Source: Maribacter spongiicola (GTDB lineage Bacteria; Bacteroidota; Bacteroidia; Flavobacteriales; Flavobacteriaceae). Taken from it: a stretch of DNA of 64,000 nt. Below are positions 33,190 through 41,492 of the stretch, piece by piece. The notes under the pieces are model-generated. The model saw only the letters and a program-made list of their open reading frames with translations. It did not search any database and had not been told where the DNA came from. The stretch spans positions 62,001-126,000 of the forward strand of contig NZ_SOAY01000014.1 of NCBI RefSeq assembly GCF_004364165.1, written 5' to 3'. Made by a program: the position numbers and the translations under genes. Each line of letters starts with the position of its first letter. Within the stretch, counting starts at the first letter, position 1.

Positions 33190-33761
33190 GAGAGATAGAT
33201 ATACTCTTTGTGGATTGGGGTTTTTCAAAAAATGATATTTCCAAAATTATTTCTGAAACTAAGAACCTACAAATATTTAATATTCAAAACATTATTAGAA
33301 AAGAGTCTCAGGATAAAAGTGAAATAGGCAACGAAATTCTGAAAATTATAAGTAATGGAGAACTACTTAACAATAAGCTCATTGAAAAGTTAATAACCAA
33401 AAATTTAAGAGAATCTACTGAAAATTTATTATTGATATTTTATCCTAACGTCGTTGAACAGTTTCATGAATTACAAAGAATAATTGTTAAAGAAAAAATA
33501 GTCTTAAACAAGATTTGGTACTTTAGGCATAGTGATTACTTGGAATTTATGAAAAATCATTTCGAGTTGCCAATGAATAAAAAGTACCTAGATAAATTCG
33601 GTAATAAGTTAACGGACGAATGGATAAAAATGTTTCAAAAAAGAAGAGAAAATATTAATATCATTAAAAGTGTTGCTACATCAGTGGAATGGATGGAGAT
33701 TGAATTGCATTATTTATCTCTTTTAAATTCTGAATACATAAATAAGCGAATAAAAGAATGA
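33186..33761 (+). CDS. Adenylate-kinase-like protein without a P-loop
   Basis: The 191-residue product matches the plan of nucleoside monophosphate kinases in its middle: ISNGELLNNKLIEKLITKNL resembles the helix of adenylate kinase with G-LV-D-I, and ENLLLIFYPNVVEQFHELQRII resembles the GFILDGFPR-Q-L region. The N-terminus IDILFVDWGFSKND sits where the Walker A GxPGxGK should be, but the glycines are missing. The arginine of DGFPR is also missing. I read it as a degenerate, probably non-catalytic kinase fold. This rests on alignment by eye. The last 70 residues are helical and unassigned. Confidence 0.4.
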   Translation: MREIDILFVDWGFSKNDISKIISETKNLQIFNIQNIIRKESQDKSEIGNEILKIISNGELLNNKLIEKLITKNLRESTENLLLIFYPNVVEQFHELQRIIVKEKIVLNKIWYFRHSDYLEFMKNHFELPMNKKYLDKFGNKLTDEWIKMFQKRRENINIIKSVATSVEWMEIELHYLSLLNSEYINKRIKE

Positions 33762-33768
33762 ATTTAAC

Positions 33769-34242
33769 ATGTACTCATTTAGAATGTTATCCTTGATTAT
33801 TAAAAAACAGTTTCTTTTTTCGATTTTTGTATTGATTTCTATGCAACTATTTGCACAAGATACTTTGGTTTTTAATCAGGTTGAATCAGAGTATAAAAAG
33901 GAGACTGGCAAATACTTTGTTCACAAGGACTGCAAAGACTTATCAAATAGTTGGGATAACAATTCATGTTCGAAGAAAAAAATTACGGACCATATTTTCA
34001 AATACTTTGATTGGGAAAAAATAGAAAGTAAGGAGATAGAATATAAAATTTGGTTTAAATTTTACTTTAATGAGGAAGGATTAATTTCAAAGTATGAAAT
34101 TCAAACTGATGAATTAAAAGTAAAATCTCAAATTGTAAAACTCTTGAATCCAATATTATCCGATTTTTCTTTGGTGGACAATAATAATCAACCTATAGCG
34201 GGTCAGTACGGCTTTCCTTGTCGAATCAGTTTAGTTAAATAA
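33769..34242 (+). CDS. Secreted TonB-C-like small protein
   Basis: A signal peptide (FSIFVLISMQLFAQDTL) is followed by HKDCKDLSNSWDNNSCSKKK, with two cysteines likely to form a disulfide, then ITDHIFKYFDWEKI and a strand pattern with FKFYFNEEGLISKYEIQTDE. This matches the many flavobacterial periplasmic proteins with a TonB C-terminal-like domain (the phrase pattern EKKI-xx-xI-xxNF-W). It lacks the transmembrane anchor of true TonB. ATG 33769 or ATG 33784 may start it; the later one gives a shorter signal. Function unknown; it stands eight bases after the kinase-like gene. Confidence 0.6.
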   Translation: MYSFRMLSLIIKKQFLFSIFVLISMQLFAQDTLVFNQVESEYKKETGKYFVHKDCKDLSNSWDNNSCSKKKITDHIFKYFDWEKIESKEIEYKIWFKFYFNEEGLISKYEIQTDELKVKSQIVKLLNPILSDFSLVDNNNQPIAGQYGFPCRISLVK

Positions 34243-34556
34243 TTAAAACCAGCCCAATCCCAAATCCCCTTCACCATCCTTCCGAAGAACAGAAAATCAA
34301 GGGGCTAATTTTCCATTATTCCCAAAAACATCATTTTCCGTTATATTTTATGTTAAGGTTAACATAATTGTTACAAAACCCTGTCTATTTTTAGAGGACT
34401 AGAATTTGAAGGTTGAAAATGACCTTTTAATCTTCTGGTATATTTTAGTTTTCATATCACATTAAGAGAACCAAAATATTACGAATTGAACTCACTATAT
34501 ATGTTATTCTTTGGGGTTGCATATTCGATTATAAAGAACCAATTTAAAACGAACAC
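34243..34556. other. Intergenic region of 314 bases before TldD
   Basis: No gene, tRNA or convincing hairpin seen. It is C-rich near 34250-34290 and AT-rich after that. Several TTTTAG and TATTTT stretches could serve as -7 elements, but I cannot choose one. Confidence 0.4.
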
Positions 34557-36197
34557 ATGAAAAGAAGAGATTTTGTACAGTACGCCGGGTTGGGTGCCGG
34601 AGCATTAATGATGCCGTCATTATTGCTAGGAAAAGACATCCCGACGGAAGCTTTACTAGAACCTGGTATGGATGCCTTGATTAAAAAGAACATGGCAGAT
34701 GTTGCCCTAAATACGGCAAAGTCCTTAGGCGCTACATATGCTGATGCTAGAATAGGCAGGTATTTAAACCAATATGTGTTCACTAGAGAAGACAAAGTAC
34801 AAAACGTAGTAAATACCGAATCTTTTGGTATTGGTATTCGTGTTATCGCAAATGGTACTTGGGGTTTTGCATCAACAAATAGTGTAACCGCAGACGGAAT
34901 TAAGAAAGCAACAGAGCAAGCAGTTGCTATTGCAAAGGCAAATTCTAAAATTCAAAAAGAACCGGTAAAGCTAGCTCCCGTAAATGCATACGGAGAGGTA
35001 TCTTGGAAAACTCCGATCAAAAAAGATTTTAAAGAAGTTCCTGTTTCAGAAAAGGTAGACCTTTTATTAAGTGCCAACGCTGCCGCTTTGGATAACGGAG
35101 CAAACTTTGTGAATTCTGCCTTATTCATGGTGAACGAGCAAAAGTACTTTGCATCGACCGATGGTTCTTACATTGATCAAGATATTCACCGCTTGTGGCC
35201 AACCCTAAGGGTAACGGCTGTAGATAAGGCTGCGGGTACTTTCAAGACCAGAGAGAATATGAGTGCTCCCGTAGGTATGGGCTATGAATATTTAGACGGA
35301 TTGGAATCCGAGAAATTAGAAGGTCCTGCAGGGTTGCGTTTATACAGAAATAGCTATGACATGGTTGAGGATGCTACTATGGCAGCGAAACAAGCTAAAG
35401 AAAAACTAACGGCAAAATCTGTTGATGCCGGTAAATATGATTTGGTTTTAGAACCGAATCACCTAGGGTTGACCATTCATGAATCTGTGGGTCACCCATT
35501 AGAATTGGATCGTGTATTAGGCTACGAAGCCAATTACGCCGGTACAAGTTTCGCCTCTTTAGATAAATTAAAATCGGGCAATTTTAAATACGGTAGCGAT
35601 ATTGTAAACCTTGTTGCAGATAAGACTCAAGTTGGTTCTTTAGGCGCTGTTGGATATGATGATGAAGGAGTGAAAGCTAAGAAGTGGGATTTGGTACGTA
35701 ACGGAGTATTGACAAACTTTCAAGCGATACGTGACCAAGCACATATGATCGGAGAAGAGGAATCTCACGGTTGTTGCTACGCACAAAGTTGGGACGATGT
35801 TCAGTTTCAACGTATGCCTAATGTTTCTTTAGAACCAGGTAAAGACAAGTATTCTATATCAGAAATGATTAAAGATGTAGAAAAGGGAATTTACATAGCA
35901 GGTCGTGGATCGTATTCTATTGATCAACAACGTTACAATTTCCAGTTTGGTGGTACTGTTTTTTACGAAATTAAGAACGGAGAAATCGTTGGCATGTTAG
36001 AAGATGTAGCATATCAATCGAATACCCAAGAGTTTTGGAATTCATGTGTTAAGATTTGCGATAAAGATGACTACCGTTTGTTCGGTACATTCTTCGATGG
36101 TAAAGGGCAGCCTTCTCAGGTGAGCGCTGTATCTCATGGTAGTTCTACTGCCAGGTTCAATGATGTAAACGTAATTAACACTGGTAGAAACATTTAA
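34557..36197 (+). CDS. tldD: TldD-like metalloprotease with Tat signal
   Basis: The N-terminus MKRRDFVQYAGLGAGALMMP has a twin-arginine motif (R3, R4) with a hydrophobic core, so export of the folded protein is expected. The body is TldD: the metal-binding HESVGH (H308, E309, H313), DDEGV in GYDDEGVKAKKWD, and a conserved C-terminal GRGSYSIDQQRYNFQFGG. TldD works as a heterodimer with TldE/PmbA and degrades unfolded peptides; E. coli TldD/E process microcin B17 and CcdA. The partner gene follows. A Tat signal is absent in enterobacterial TldD; periplasmic work would be a lineage trait. Length 546 residues includes the signal. Confidence 0.92.
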   Translation: MKRRDFVQYAGLGAGALMMPSLLLGKDIPTEALLEPGMDALIKKNMADVALNTAKSLGATYADARIGRYLNQYVFTREDKVQNVVNTESFGIGIRVIANGTWGFASTNSVTADGIKKATEQAVAIAKANSKIQKEPVKLAPVNAYGEVSWKTPIKKDFKEVPVSEKVDLLLSANAAALDNGANFVNSALFMVNEQKYFASTDGSYIDQDIHRLWPTLRVTAVDKAAGTFKTRENMSAPVGMGYEYLDGLESEKLEGPAGLRLYRNSYDMVEDATMAAKQAKEKLTAKSVDAGKYDLVLEPNHLGLTIHESVGHPLELDRVLGYEANYAGTSFASLDKLKSGNFKYGSDIVNLVADKTQVGSLGAVGYDDEGVKAKKWDLVRNGVLTNFQAIRDQAHMIGEEESHGCCYAQSWDDVQFQRMPNVSLEPGKDKYSISEMIKDVEKGIYIAGRGSYSIDQQRYNFQFGGTVFYEIKNGEIVGMLEDVAYQSNTQEFWNSCVKICDKDDYRLFGTFFDGKGQPSQVSAVSHGSSTARFNDVNVINTGRNI

Positions 36198-36221
36198 TTG
36201 TTTCACGTAAAAAAGACAACA

Positions 36222-37538
36222 ATGGCAATTTATACAAAAGAAGAAGCAAGAAAAATATTGGAGAAAGCATTGAGTTTTTCCAAAGCCGATACCTGCGAGA
36301 TAAATTTAAGCGGCTATAATAGCGGCAATATCAGGTACGCAAGAAATACAGTGTCTACATCAGGTTTTAGTTCAAACCAAAGTTTGGCTGTACAATCTAG
36401 TTTTGGTAAAAAATCCGGAACGGCAACTATAGATGAGTTCGATGATGCATCATTGGAAAAGGTGGTGAGAAGGGCAGAAGAATTGGCGCAACTTTCTCCA
36501 GAGAACCCTGAGTTTATGGAGCCATTAGGTCCGCAGATGTATGATGAATCGGTAACGTACAGTGAATCAACAGCAAATGTAACTCCGGAATATCGAGCAG
36601 AAGTAGCGAGTAGTAGTATTGTTCCTGCGGATGCAAAAGATGTTACCGCTGCAGGCTTTTTAAATGATTCTGCAGGCTTTAGTGCCATGATCAATTCCAA
36701 GGGACTATTCGCTTACAACCAATCTACAGGTGTAGAATTTACGGTAACCATGCGTACCAATGATGGTACAGGTTCTGGCTGGGTATCAAGAGATTTCAAC
36801 GATGTAGATAAGTTCGATGCAGATGAAGCAGCAAAGACTGCTATTGACAAAGCAGTACTTTCTAGAGAGGCAAAAGCAATAGAGCCGGGTAAGTATACTG
36901 TGATATTGGAACCAGCTGCTTCGGCAGATTTGTTGCGTAACATGTTCCGTTCCTTAGATGCCCGTTCTGCAGATGAGGGTAGAAGTTTTATGTCTGCAGC
37001 AGATGGTAAAAATAAGATAGGAGAGAAAATAGTTGACGAGCGTGTTAATATATATTCAGATCCATTGAATACTGAGGTGCCAACGGCAACTTGGAACGGT
37101 GAAGGACAGCCATTAAAGAAAACCAGCTGGATTGAAAACGGAGTGGTCAAAAACTTAGCGTACGACCGATTTTGGGCAAAGGAAAAAGGTGTTGAGCCAG
37201 TTCCTTTTCCGTCTAACGCAATTATGACCGGTGGTGATGCCAGTTTGGAAGAGTTAATTAAGAGTACTAAAAAAGGAATTTTGGTTACACGTTTATGGTA
37301 CATACGTAGCGTAGATCCACAAACCTTATTGTATACGGGACTTACAAGAGATGGAACATTCTATATTGAAAACGGAGAAATTAAATACCCTGTAAAAAAC
37401 TTCAGGTTTAATGAGAGTCCGATAATCATGCTGAACAACTTAGAAACCCTTGGTAAGCAAGTGCGTATAGATGGTAATTTAATACCATATATGAAAGTTC
37501 GTGACTTTACGTTTACGAGTCTTTCAGATGCAGTATAA
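36222..37538 (+). CDS. pmbA: TldE/PmbA-like metalloprotease subunit
   Basis: The 438-residue protein has the PmbA pattern (ARNTVSTSGFSSNQSLAVQS near the start, LEPAASADLLRNMFRSLDARS in the middle) but not the HExxxH zinc motif, as in TldE subunits that support TldD. I start at ATG 36222; an in-frame TTG at 36198 exists but would add eight untypical residues. It has no Tat signal, so it may be carried by TldD as a complex. The gene ends with a strong terminator. The gap to TldD is 24 bases, so both are one operon. Confidence 0.9.
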   Translation: MAIYTKEEARKILEKALSFSKADTCEINLSGYNSGNIRYARNTVSTSGFSSNQSLAVQSSFGKKSGTATIDEFDDASLEKVVRRAEELAQLSPENPEFMEPLGPQMYDESVTYSESTANVTPEYRAEVASSSIVPADAKDVTAAGFLNDSAGFSAMINSKGLFAYNQSTGVEFTVTMRTNDGTGSGWVSRDFNDVDKFDADEAAKTAIDKAVLSREAKAIEPGKYTVILEPAASADLLRNMFRSLDARSADEGRSFMSAADGKNKIGEKIVDERVNIYSDPLNTEVPTATWNGEGQPLKKTSWIENGVVKNLAYDRFWAKEKGVEPVPFPSNAIMTGGDASLEELIKSTKKGILVTRLWYIRSVDPQTLLYTGLTRDGTFYIENGEIKYPVKNFRFNESPIIMLNNLETLGKQVRIDGNLIPYMKVRDFTFTSLSDAV

Positions 37539-37559
37539 TTGATATTTTGATTAGGTAAG

Positions 37560-37602
37560 CTGGTTGTTTGTGTTGTATCACAACAACCAGTTTTCTTTTT
37601 TC
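37560..37602 (+). terminator. Rho-independent terminator of tldD-pmbA
   Basis: CTGGTTGTT (37560-37568) is the exact complement of AACAACCAG (37582-37590). A T-rich run follows (TTTTCTTTTTTC). Confidence 0.88.
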
Positions 37603-37632
37603 AGAATGAATAAAAACACAAATTAATCGCCC

Positions 37633-38253
37633 TTGAGCAACGAATTTTTCTTTACGAGATTACAATACGAGTCCGGCGATTGGGACGTTGACCAACGTAT
37701 GCCCTCGAATCTGTTGAATTCATTGGTGGAGTATACCACTTTGAAAGTAGATACGCAAGAAAAGATTATTTCGCTGGCAAGCGATGATATTTTTAAGAGT
37801 CCGTTTTGCTATATCTCCGGGCACAAATTGGTGGAGTTTACCAAAAAGGAAAAAGAGAATTTTGAAAAATATGTGCGTAACGGCGGATTCATTTTCGCAG
37901 ATGATTGCAATCACGATATTGACGGATTGTTTGCCAAATCTTTTGAGCGGCAAATGGAAGAAATATTTGGTCCGTCCGAATTAAAAAAAATACCCAACGA
38001 CCACGAATTGTATTCCATTTTCTTTGATTTCGAAAATGGACCGCCAACCACATCACAAGAATTGAATGGTTGGGGCGATGACTTGGTGCACGAGTACCTG
38101 AAAGCTATCGTAATTAATGGTAGAATAGGGGTGCTCTATAGCAATAAGGATTACGGCTGCGAGTGGGATTATGATTTTAGAAATAAACGTTGGTATAAAA
38201 TAGACAATACACGGTTTGGGGTCAACATCGTCATGTACGCCCTAACCTCCTAA
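37633..38253 (+). CDS. DUF4159-domain protein
   Basis: The start is a TTG at 37633, giving MSNEFFFTRLQYESGDWDVD, the standard beginning of DUF4159 (ftRlqY-GDWd). Starting at the next ATG (37699) would delete that conserved part. ICGH-type region YISGHKLVEFT, GGFIFADDCNHD and EWDYDFRNKRW are further typical sequences. DUF4159 proteins resemble glutamine-amidotransferase or vWA-linked folds and travel with MoxR operons; the function is unknown. It is first in a six-gene operon ending at 45455. The MoxR gene starts 12 bases after its stop. No signal peptide is present, so it acts in the cytoplasm, unlike many secreted DUF4159 proteins. Confidence 0.85.
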   Translation: MSNEFFFTRLQYESGDWDVDQRMPSNLLNSLVEYTTLKVDTQEKIISLASDDIFKSPFCYISGHKLVEFTKKEKENFEKYVRNGGFIFADDCNHDIDGLFAKSFERQMEEIFGPSELKKIPNDHELYSIFFDFENGPPTTSQELNGWGDDLVHEYLKAIVINGRIGVLYSNKDYGCEWDYDFRNKRWYKIDNTRFGVNIVMYALTS

Positions 38254-38265
38254 ACACATTTTTGC

Positions 38266-39270
38266 ATGGATAAAGAATTACAACGTATTGCAGATGAGGT
38301 AGAAATGCTTTCCGGTAAATTGAGTGCCCTAAAGCAAGAGATTGGAAAAGTGATTATTGGGCAAGAAGAAACCGTATCGCAATTATTGATTACGTTTTTA
38401 GCCGGTGGTCATGCTTTGTTAGAAGGTGTACCGGGTTTGGCAAAAACGCTAATGATCAGAACTTTGGCGAATGCTATCGATTTAAAGTTTAAGAGAATAC
38501 AGTTTACGCCCGATTTAATGCCTTCAGATATTATCGGGACCGAAATTCTAGAAGAAGACCATACTACGGGTAAAAAGTTCTTTAAGTTCAACAAGGGACC
38601 TATATTTTCTAATATTATCCTGGCGGATGAAATAAACCGTACACCACCAAAAACACAGGCAGCATTGTTAGAAGCGATGCAAGAATTTGAGGTTACCTAC
38701 GGAGATAAAACCTATCCGTTAGATAAACCCTTTTTTATTCTAGCCACACAAAACCCAATAGAGCAATCAGGTACTTTCGTCTTGCCCGAAGCACAACAAG
38801 ATCGTTTTCTACTTTACATTAAAATAGGATATCCTACTCAGAAAGATGAGGAAACCATTTTAAAGGCAACTACGGGAGGTATAAAAAAGAAGCTGAACAA
38901 GGTAATTTCTGGGGATGATATTGTACGATTGCAGCAGTTAGTTCGCGAAGTTTCTATTAGCGATGCACTGATCACTTTTGTGAGTGATATTATTCGTGCG
39001 ACACGACCAGAAACCACAACAGATGCTTATGTGAAAGACTGGGTAGATTGGGGAGCAGGTCCGCGTGCAGGTCAAGCAATGATTCTAACGGCAAAAGCTA
39101 ATGCATTGCTAGAAGGTCGTTTAGCTGTTACATTAAATGATATTAAAAGTGTAGCATTGCCTGTACTTCGCCATAGAGTGTTGGTGAATTTCAGGGCAGA
39201 AGCAGAAGGCATCACTTCAGATAAAGTGGCAACTCATTTATTGAATGCGATAGAAATAAAAGGCAAGTAA
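38266..39270 (+). CDS. MoxR-family AAA+ ATPase
   Basis: Walker A GVPGLAKT (G54-T61), Walker B in ILADEINRTPPKTQAALLEA, sensor NPIEQSGTF, and arginine finger region in EAQQDRFLL are all intact. MoxR ATPases act as chaperones that assemble or activate metal-containing or vWA-containing partners, which are encoded downstream (DUF58, BatA-type). The 334 residues are the family length. It is second in the DUF4159-MoxR-DUF58-BatA operon and overlaps none. Confidence 0.95.
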   Translation: MDKELQRIADEVEMLSGKLSALKQEIGKVIIGQEETVSQLLITFLAGGHALLEGVPGLAKTLMIRTLANAIDLKFKRIQFTPDLMPSDIIGTEILEEDHTTGKKFFKFNKGPIFSNIILADEINRTPPKTQAALLEAMQEFEVTYGDKTYPLDKPFFILATQNPIEQSGTFVLPEAQQDRFLLYIKIGYPTQKDEETILKATTGGIKKKLNKVISGDDIVRLQQLVREVSISDALITFVSDIIRATRPETTTDAYVKDWVDWGAGPRAGQAMILTAKANALLEGRLAVTLNDIKSVALPVLRHRVLVNFRAEAEGITSDKVATHLLNAIEIKGK

Positions 39271-39292
39271 ACAATCCTCGATTAACGAGTAC

Positions 39293-40192
39293 ATGGCAAA
39301 ACAAGACTATCACGATTTATTAAAACCAGAAGTCATCAACACCGTTTCCGGATTATCATTGATATCTAGAATTGTCGTTGAAGGCTTTACCTCTGGTTTA
39401 AATAGAAGTGCCAGTGTGGGTCCTGGTATGGAGTTTAGTCAGTACAGAGGGTATCAATCGGGTGATGATTTACGATTGTTAGATTGGAAAATGTTGGCGC
39501 GTTCTGGCAGGTATTACATCAAGCAATCTGAAATTGAAAGTCAGGTGATCATCAAGTTCATTGTAGATGCCAGTGCATCGATGTTACATAAAGAAGATAC
39601 CTTATCCAAAATGGATTTTACCCGTGTGCTCGTCGCAACACTTGCATATATGGCACAGAAGCAGGGTGATTCTGTCGGACTATTTGCACTCAATGAAAGT
39701 GATGTGGTCAGTATTTATCCTAAAGCAGATAAAAAGCATTATAATCGGTTATTGCTAGAACTCATTAATCTTTCAAATGCTGGCAAATGGCCAGAAACCC
39801 ATATTTCGAATAAACGCATACCGAATAGAGGTGGGAAAGAATTGATTTTTTTCTTGACCGATATGTATGAAACGGGAGCGGAGATTTCAAAGTTTGTTAA
39901 AGGATTAAAATCCGCGAGAAATGAAGTGGTCGTACTTCAAATTATGGGATCTGCAGAGATGGATTTCAATTACGGTTCGAATATCACTTTTGAAGATTTG
40001 GAAACAGGAGCACGAGTAAAAGTAGATACCGAAAAGGCAAAAACAGAATATTTGGCTGCTTTAGAAAGTAGATTGAAAAAGGTGAAAGACGAATTGCTTT
40101 CAAACGGAATCGATCATTATGTCTTTCGCATGGATGAACACTTGGGAGAAGCATTGCAATTATTTTTAAAACAACGTAAAAGACTCGGTTAA
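39293..40192 (+). CDS. DUF58 vWA-like protein
   Basis: The DUF58 hallmark PGMEFSQYRGYQSGDDLRLL lies at about 44-63, followed by DWKMLARSGRYYIKQSE. The C-terminal vWA-like part has FIVDASASMLHKED with a MIDAS-like D-x-S-x-S, and FFLTDMYETG. No membrane segment is present. DUF58 proteins are regular partners of MoxR ATPases and are thought to be their clients. The gap to the BatA-type gene is only one base. The length (299) is normal. Confidence 0.92.
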   Translation: MAKQDYHDLLKPEVINTVSGLSLISRIVVEGFTSGLNRSASVGPGMEFSQYRGYQSGDDLRLLDWKMLARSGRYYIKQSEIESQVIIKFIVDASASMLHKEDTLSKMDFTRVLVATLAYMAQKQGDSVGLFALNESDVVSIYPKADKKHYNRLLLELINLSNAGKWPETHISNKRIPNRGGKELIFFLTDMYETGAEISKFVKGLKSARNEVVVLQIMGSAEMDFNYGSNITFEDLETGARVKVDTEKAKTEYLAALESRLKKVKDELLSNGIDHYVFRMDEHLGEALQLFLKQRKRLG

Positions 40193-40193
40193 T

Positions 40194-41492
40194 ATGTCAT
40201 TTGCACATCCTTCGTATTTATGGGCTTTATTGGGACTTCTGGTTCCAATAGCTATCCATTTATGGAGTAAGAAAGAAGCGAAAACTATAAAGATTGGTAG
40301 CGTTCAATTGTTATCAGAATCAAAATCGAGACAATCTAGCAGTATACAATTAAACGAATGGTGGTTGTTGCTACTGCGTATGGCGATTATTTCGCTGATT
40401 ACTTTGGTTATGGCAAAACCGCAATGGCAATCAAAGGTGAACAACAGTAAACTAACCTATATTATAGAACCTCAATTAGCAAGGAATGAAAATTTCATGG
40501 CTCGTTTTTTTGATGTACAGGCAGATCAAGAAATAAGGCTTTTACAATCGGGTTTGCCAATAAACGATATTGAGAATGCCAATTCAGAAGATTTTAGAAG
40601 CGCAGATAATTGGTCGTTGGCTACAGAAATGAATGCGATAGAAACCGATAGTATTATTGTCTTTACCCACGGATATGCCAAAGAACTAAAAGGAGCTAGA
40701 CCAGAAACCAATCATCAGATCAACTGGATAGTTTTGGATTCGACTCAAACTGTAGAGAAGCCTTTGTTAGCATATCAGACAGAGAAAAATATAACATTAT
40801 TTACAGCCAATAATAGTCCGGCAGCTTCAAAAATAGCAAAGAAGAATATTGAAATAGGAGATGTATATCAACTGACATCAAATGGTGATAGTTTACAGGT
40901 TTCAAGTTCAAGTCAGGGCGCAACAAAAATCCCTTTAATTCAACAAAAGGCGTTAGAAGTTTCTTTGGTTTATGCCGATAGTTTAAGTACAGATAAAACC
41001 TTTATAGAAGCAGCAATGGCGGCTTTATCGACTTATTTGGATAGAGAAATAAAAGTCGAAAGCTCTTTGGAAAATGAAGTAAATGAGAATAAGGAAACAG
41101 ACTTAACGATTTGGTTGAGTACTAAGCCTGCTCTTGTTTCAGCTCGAAAGACACTTGTATATAAGAACGATTCCATTTCTAATGCGCTGATAATAAAAGG
41201 AGAAGATGTAAATACTTTTTATATAACAGAAAGAATTACCACAGAAAATGCGGTAACTGGGCGATTAACAGAGAATCTACTAAACATTTTAGATGTCGAT
41301 AAAGAGCTACGTGAACTTCAAGCTAATGCTGATATTCGCTCGGTAACGGAAGCAGACTTAAAAACTAATTTCATTAAAAATAAAACATCGAAAACCCACC
41401 AAGCCAGCTGGAATCTGAATCCGTACTTATGGGTTTTTCTTTTGGTATTATTAATTGTAGAACGATTTGTAGCTTATAAACGAACACAGTAA
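40194..41492 (+). CDS. BatA-type membrane protein with N-terminal BatA domain
   Basis: The N-terminus (SFAHPSYLWALLGLLVPIAI and HLWSKKEAKTIKIGS) is the BatA domain of aerotolerance operons, with a second helix at about 59-78. A large periplasmic or cytosolic part (about 90-405) has no evident vWA MIDAS, so it resembles the shortened BatA-like proteins of this operon type. A final helix (about 408-427) anchors the C-terminus. The stop overlaps the next start (TAATG). Bat proteins are linked to oxygen tolerance in Bacteroides; the mechanism is not known. Confidence 0.85.
   Translation: MSFAHPSYLWALLGLLVPIAIHLWSKKEAKTIKIGSVQLLSESKSRQSSSIQLNEWWLLLLRMAIISLITLVMAKPQWQSKVNNSKLTYIIEPQLARNENFMARFFDVQADQEIRLLQSGLPINDIENANSEDFRSADNWSLATEMNAIETDSIIVFTHGYAKELKGARPETNHQINWIVLDSTQTVEKPLLAYQTEKNITLFTANNSPAASKIAKKNIEIGDVYQLTSNGDSLQVSSSSQGATKIPLIQQKALEVSLVYADSLSTDKTFIEAAMAALSTYLDREIKVESSLENEVNENKETDLTIWLSTKPALVSARKTLVYKNDSISNALIIKGEDVNTFYITERITTENAVTGRLTENLLNILDVDKELRELQANADIRSVTEADLKTNFIKNKTSKTHQASWNLNPYLWVFLLVLLIVERFVAYKRTQ

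Noticed and set aside
36713..37303. 196-codon frame opposite pmbA
   Set aside because: Shadow of a clear protein-coding gene; composition is Ser/Ile/Phe-rich without motifs.
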